Shown in pieces: positions 7,133 to 10,707 of a stretch of DNA of 10,707 bases. The stretch's first letter is position 1. Every line of letters starts with the position of its first letter. The notes beneath the pieces are model-generated. The model saw nothing but the letters and a program-made list of their open reading frames with translations. It was not told where the DNA came from and did not search any database. The position numbers and the translations under genes are program-made. Location of the stretch: assembly GCA_021307315.1 (NCBI GenBank), contig JAJSPD010000276.1:1-10707 (forward strand), read 5' to 3'. This DNA comes from Bisporella sp. PMI_857 (Eukaryota > Ascomycota > Leotiomycetes > Helotiales > Helotiaceae).

Positions 7133-10100
7133 AGTTTCGAAATTTTTTAAAATTGCTGTTTTTTTTTAAAGCGCTAACTAGTTTTATGTCGGTTTAGCGT
7201 AGTTTATTTATTTAACTAAATAATTTTTTGACTTTTTACAGCTTTTTTTTTTAACAAGCTCGTAAATTTTTATTTATTTCGTATTCGTTTTTTTTTAGTT
7301 ATTATTTGCAGTAGTAGCTGCTAGTTTTTTACAATTTAAAAAAAAAGCGAATTTGTAAATATTAAACGTAACAGTTTTGCGTAAAAAATGTTTTTGATTT
7401 TTAGTAGCATATTAAGTCAATAACTATAAAAGTTTATTATTTCGGTAATTTGAAATTTAATATAGCAAACATTTAGCTTTTTCGATATTTTGTTTATAGT
7501 TATATTTTCTAAGTTTAGCTAAACGTGATTACTTATTTAATATCGAAAACAAAGTTTTCGATAGCGATTTGTTGCTTTTTTTTGCTGTTTTTAAACGTTA
7601 ATTATTGCTATTTGTGCTTATTTTGTAGTTTTTAAAATTTTGCGAACAAATTTTAATTTTTTTTCGCTAAACTTTTTCCGCATTTCGCTCGTAACGATTT
7701 TGTAACTTTTAAAGTATTTATATTGTAGCTATAAAAAAATAAGCTTACTTTTATAAACGTCAAATTTTTACTGTTTAGCGCTAGTTTTACAATAAGCAGT
7801 AGTTTCGTTTAATTATTTTGCAAATAATTTACGAAAACTTGTAAAAACGTTTTTATAATTTAGTTTTTGTTTTTTATAGTTTTATTTGTATTTAAATAGT
7901 AAACTATAAAAACTGTTTATCGATTTATAACAGTTTATAAACTGCGTTTTCCGATTCGAAATTATAACTAAAAGCAAATTATAGTTTTTGTAAAAAATCT
8001 GTAAAAATGTTTTTGTTAAATTTTTCGCATTTATAAAGTTTACAGCTTTAAAAATAACCTTTTTTTTAGTCGGTTAATAATTACTAAAATGTTTTTATAG
8101 TTTATACTTTTAAAAAATTAAATAACAAAATTTATAGAAATTTGCGCTATTGCTGTTTCGGAATAAACAAAAACTTTAAAAAAATTTGTTTACAGTTTTT
8201 TTAAGCTTTATTTGCTTTACAAAAATTGCAATTATAAACGAATTTTTGTACGTATTTCGATATACTAAACTAAAAAAACAGTTTAAATATTAGCGCTGTA
8301 ATACTTTTTTTTTTAAAAATAGCTGTAAAACATAAAATCGTAAGTTAGCTGTATTAGTTTAATTCGTAACTTTTTTTTTAAAAAACTTAATATCGGCTAT
8401 AAAATAACAAAGCTTTTAAAAAAAAACTTTAATTTCGAAAATTACAAGTAATTTGCAAGTTTGTTTTTATATTGTTTTTAATATTTGTACATATTTAAAA
8501 TTTATAAACGTTGCTGTTTTTCACAGTTTTCATAAATTGTTTAATAAACTTTATAACGAGTTTGTTTATTGTTTTTTAACAATACTTTTTTTGTTAAGTT
8601 TCGCGATTGCTGGTTTAACAAGTGCTCTGTTAGCTTTTTTTTTGTACTATTAATAGTTTTAACAACTGTACTATTCGATAACGTAGTTTATTGTTTATAA
8701 TATCGATCGGCAAATTTTGTTTTCGACGAAATAAAACGTTTGTATATTTATTGTTTTTTTTTTCGTTAATAAACAATTACGAAATTGTACCGCGAAAAAA
8801 TTAGTAATTAGTACATTTGTCGTTTTGTTAGTTTACGAATTGTTATAAAGTATTTTAAATTTTTGTAATTTATACAAATTTAAAAACGTTTTACGTTTTA
8901 TAGCTAAAAGTTTTACTTTTACAAGCAGTTAATAATCGCTAGTATTTTTTTGTTGTAAATTTCGTAATTGTATTCGGCAATTTTTTTTTAAAAAAAGTAA
9001 ATATAAAGCTGTAACAAACTTTGTTCGTCGATTTAAAATAAAGTTTTTTTAGTGTTTTATACCGACGCGTTTGTTTTTATAATTGTTTTTTTAATAGTCG
9101 AACTAAACTAAAATAAAAGCGAAAACAAACAATTTTTTCAGTTTTTTGAAAACAGCGTTCGTTATATTATTTTATTAAAAAACTACGTTTTGCTTCGTAA
9201 AAACTATTAACGAAACGGTAATATGAATTTTTTTTTAATAAAACGCTTGTAAAAATTTGTAAACCCGAAAAAGCTTTTTACAGCTTTTATAAACTTAAAC
9301 ATTTTTACTTAACAATAGTTTTTACTTTTGTTTCGATAATAAATTTTAAATATTTAGTTAACTATATTTCGAATTTACACTTATCGATATTTAGTTAAAA
9401 ACTAGCTTTTTAAAGTTTTTGTAGTATTTTGCAAATTTTTAACAGTAATTTTTAATTTTTTTTAACGTGTAAATAAACACGTTGTTTAAATATTTTTGCA
9501 ACATTTAATTAATGTATTTTTGAAATATATTCGAAACGTTTATTAAGCCGAAAAACGTTATTAATTATTCGTACAGTTTGTAATACGTTCGAAAAGCAGT
9601 TTTTTACTGTTTTTTTTCGGCAATTTTAATTTATAAAACGCAGTTTTTATAAGTGATTTTGTTTAAATTTCGGTAGTCGATATAAAACTGTAGTTTTTTT
9701 TTAAGCTTTTTAACAAATAAAACAAAAGCTATTACAAAAAATTTTTTACTCGAATAAAATTTTTTATTAAAAAGTTTTGTAAAAGTTTTTCGAAAAACTA
9801 ATAACTTTTTTTTTTCGATATACTATACAAAAAACTTTAAAAAAAAACTTTAAAACTAGCCGTTTACTTTTTTTAAGTCGATATTATAATAATATTTTTT
9901 TTTTCGAAACGAAAATAGTTTTTTTTAGTTTTTTCGAGTTAAACAAAAAAATTAATGGCGTATATTAAATTAAAAGGTTTTTTTTTTTTAAGTTATCGAG
10001 CGTTGTTTTGTTAAAACTTTTTCGATATTTTTAAACTAACTGTAAATATATACGACTTAAATTGTCGGCAGCTTTTTAGCTAAAACGTAAAAAGTTGCAA

Positions 10101-10346
10101 TAAATATTTCGTGTATCGAGTTTTTTAAATAAACTGCAATAGTTTTTTTTTGCAAATCGTTACACTTGTAAAACTTATTTGTAGTAGTTTTCGTTTTGCA
10201 TTTTATTAAACGTTTTGTTTTTAAATTTATAACAGTTCGAAAATTTAAGTATTATATACAAATAAGTTTTGTTTTCTGTATAGCTATTTATATTTAATTT
10301 TATGACAATTATTTTTGTAATAGTTTCGTTGCTAAAATTATCGAAG

Positions 10347-10379
10347 TTTTTTTTTTAAAAAAAAAAAAAAAAAAAAAAA
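10347..10379. repeat. T10-A23 homopolymer junction
   Basis: Ten T are followed directly by 23 A, the longest homopolymer in the window. It could be the poly(A) tail of a non-LTR retroelement inserted in plus orientation, or simple slippage. Exact length may be affected by sequencing error. Confidence 0.85.
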
Positions 10380-10707
10380 GTTAATACGCACAAGTTGTAT
10401 TTACGAGCGAACTATAAAATCGATTATTTTATATAAAAAGCATTTAGTATTTATTAAAATATCGGCAAACGATTTTTAATTAATAAATGTAAATACAACA
10501 AAAAGTGAATTATTTATAAAATTTACTTCTAATTCTTTTTATATTTTTAAACCTTTTTTAAGCTTTTAATAACGACTTGTATTAAAAACTGCTTTTTTTT
10601 TGAATTACTTTTTTTGCTATTACTGTTTGTAATGCTTAAAGATTTTTTTAAAGTTTTTTTGCACGTTTTTTTAATTTTAATTTTAATTTTTTAGTTTTAT
10701 AGTCGCA

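Larger units (their letters stand above)
6870..10707. other. Hyper-AT, non-coding, RIP-like mutated tract
   Basis: The tract is about 20-22% GC (142 G+C in 660 bases of 7381-8040 by hand count), full of stops in all frames and of T and A runs, and continues past the window end. The only longer frame (8453-8653, 66 codons, beginning at TTG) is a low-complexity chance frame. Surviving C is mostly in CpG, ACN or GCN. YCH and its complement DGR are nearly absent: 6 of 63 C and 3 of 79 G in that sample. This is the look of repeats hit on both strands by directed C-to-T mutation, as in RIP-affected AT isochores, but the context differs from classic CpA-type RIP. The original element can no longer be recognised by eye. 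The start is approximate, within about 30 bases. Confidence 0.7.

Noticed and set aside
8453..8653. 66-codon hydrophobic plus-strand frame in the AT-rich tract
   Set aside because: It starts at TTG and is Phe/Leu/Tyr-rich simply because the DNA is T-rich; it carries the same mutational footprint as its non-coding surroundings.
6870..10707. Mitochondrial DNA insertion as an explanation for the high AT content
   Set aside because: No mitochondrial gene, tRNA or rRNA sequence is recognisable, and the retained CpG with lost YCH/DGR points to directed cytosine mutation instead.
1..10707. CRISPR arrays, bacterial operons or phage genes
   Set aside because: No spaced direct repeats or prokaryotic gene arrangement; the intron, LTR and AT compartment are eukaryotic.

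Overview
The window looks like filamentous ascomycete (Pezizomycotina) nuclear DNA. The evidence is a 64-nt intron with a GTAAGC donor and a TACAG acceptor, a large ankyrin-repeat protein with a fungal Clr5-like N-terminus, a Ty1/copia-type LTR, and an abrupt switch into a very AT-rich, mutation-scarred compartment like those left by repeat-induced point mutation (RIP).

Layout. Positions 78-3132 (minus strand) hold the only gene I can support well: two exons, about 996 aa (941 aa from an alternative start), Clr5-like domain, then a basic helix, a long low-complexity linker and C-terminal ankyrin repeats. Neither of the two long open frames has an ATG at its 5' end; joining them across the intron rebuilds a continuous N-terminal domain. 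Positions 3133-4192 have no supported gene. Positions 4193-4481 look like a minus-strand copia-type LTR with a degenerate tRNA-Met primer-binding site beside it. Positions 4482-6247 hold no supported gene, only a possible tRNA-like relic (5603-5672, minus). A doubtful 90-aa ORF lies at 6248-6520. At 6558-6660 a cluster of GAGTT/AACTC pentamers forms inverted repeats and marks the transition to AT-rich DNA.

From about 6870 to the window end (over 3.8 kb) the DNA is non-coding and roughly 20-22% GC. Its surviving cytosines are very non-random. C preceded by a pyrimidine and not followed by G (YCH) is nearly gone, and so is its complement (DGR), while CpG, ACN and GCN remain. This resembles RIP in outcome, but the apparent target differs from the classic CpA preference. 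It is the most unusual signal here.

There is no operon-like organisation. The picture is one host gene beside a retroelement graveyard and the edge of an AT isochore.
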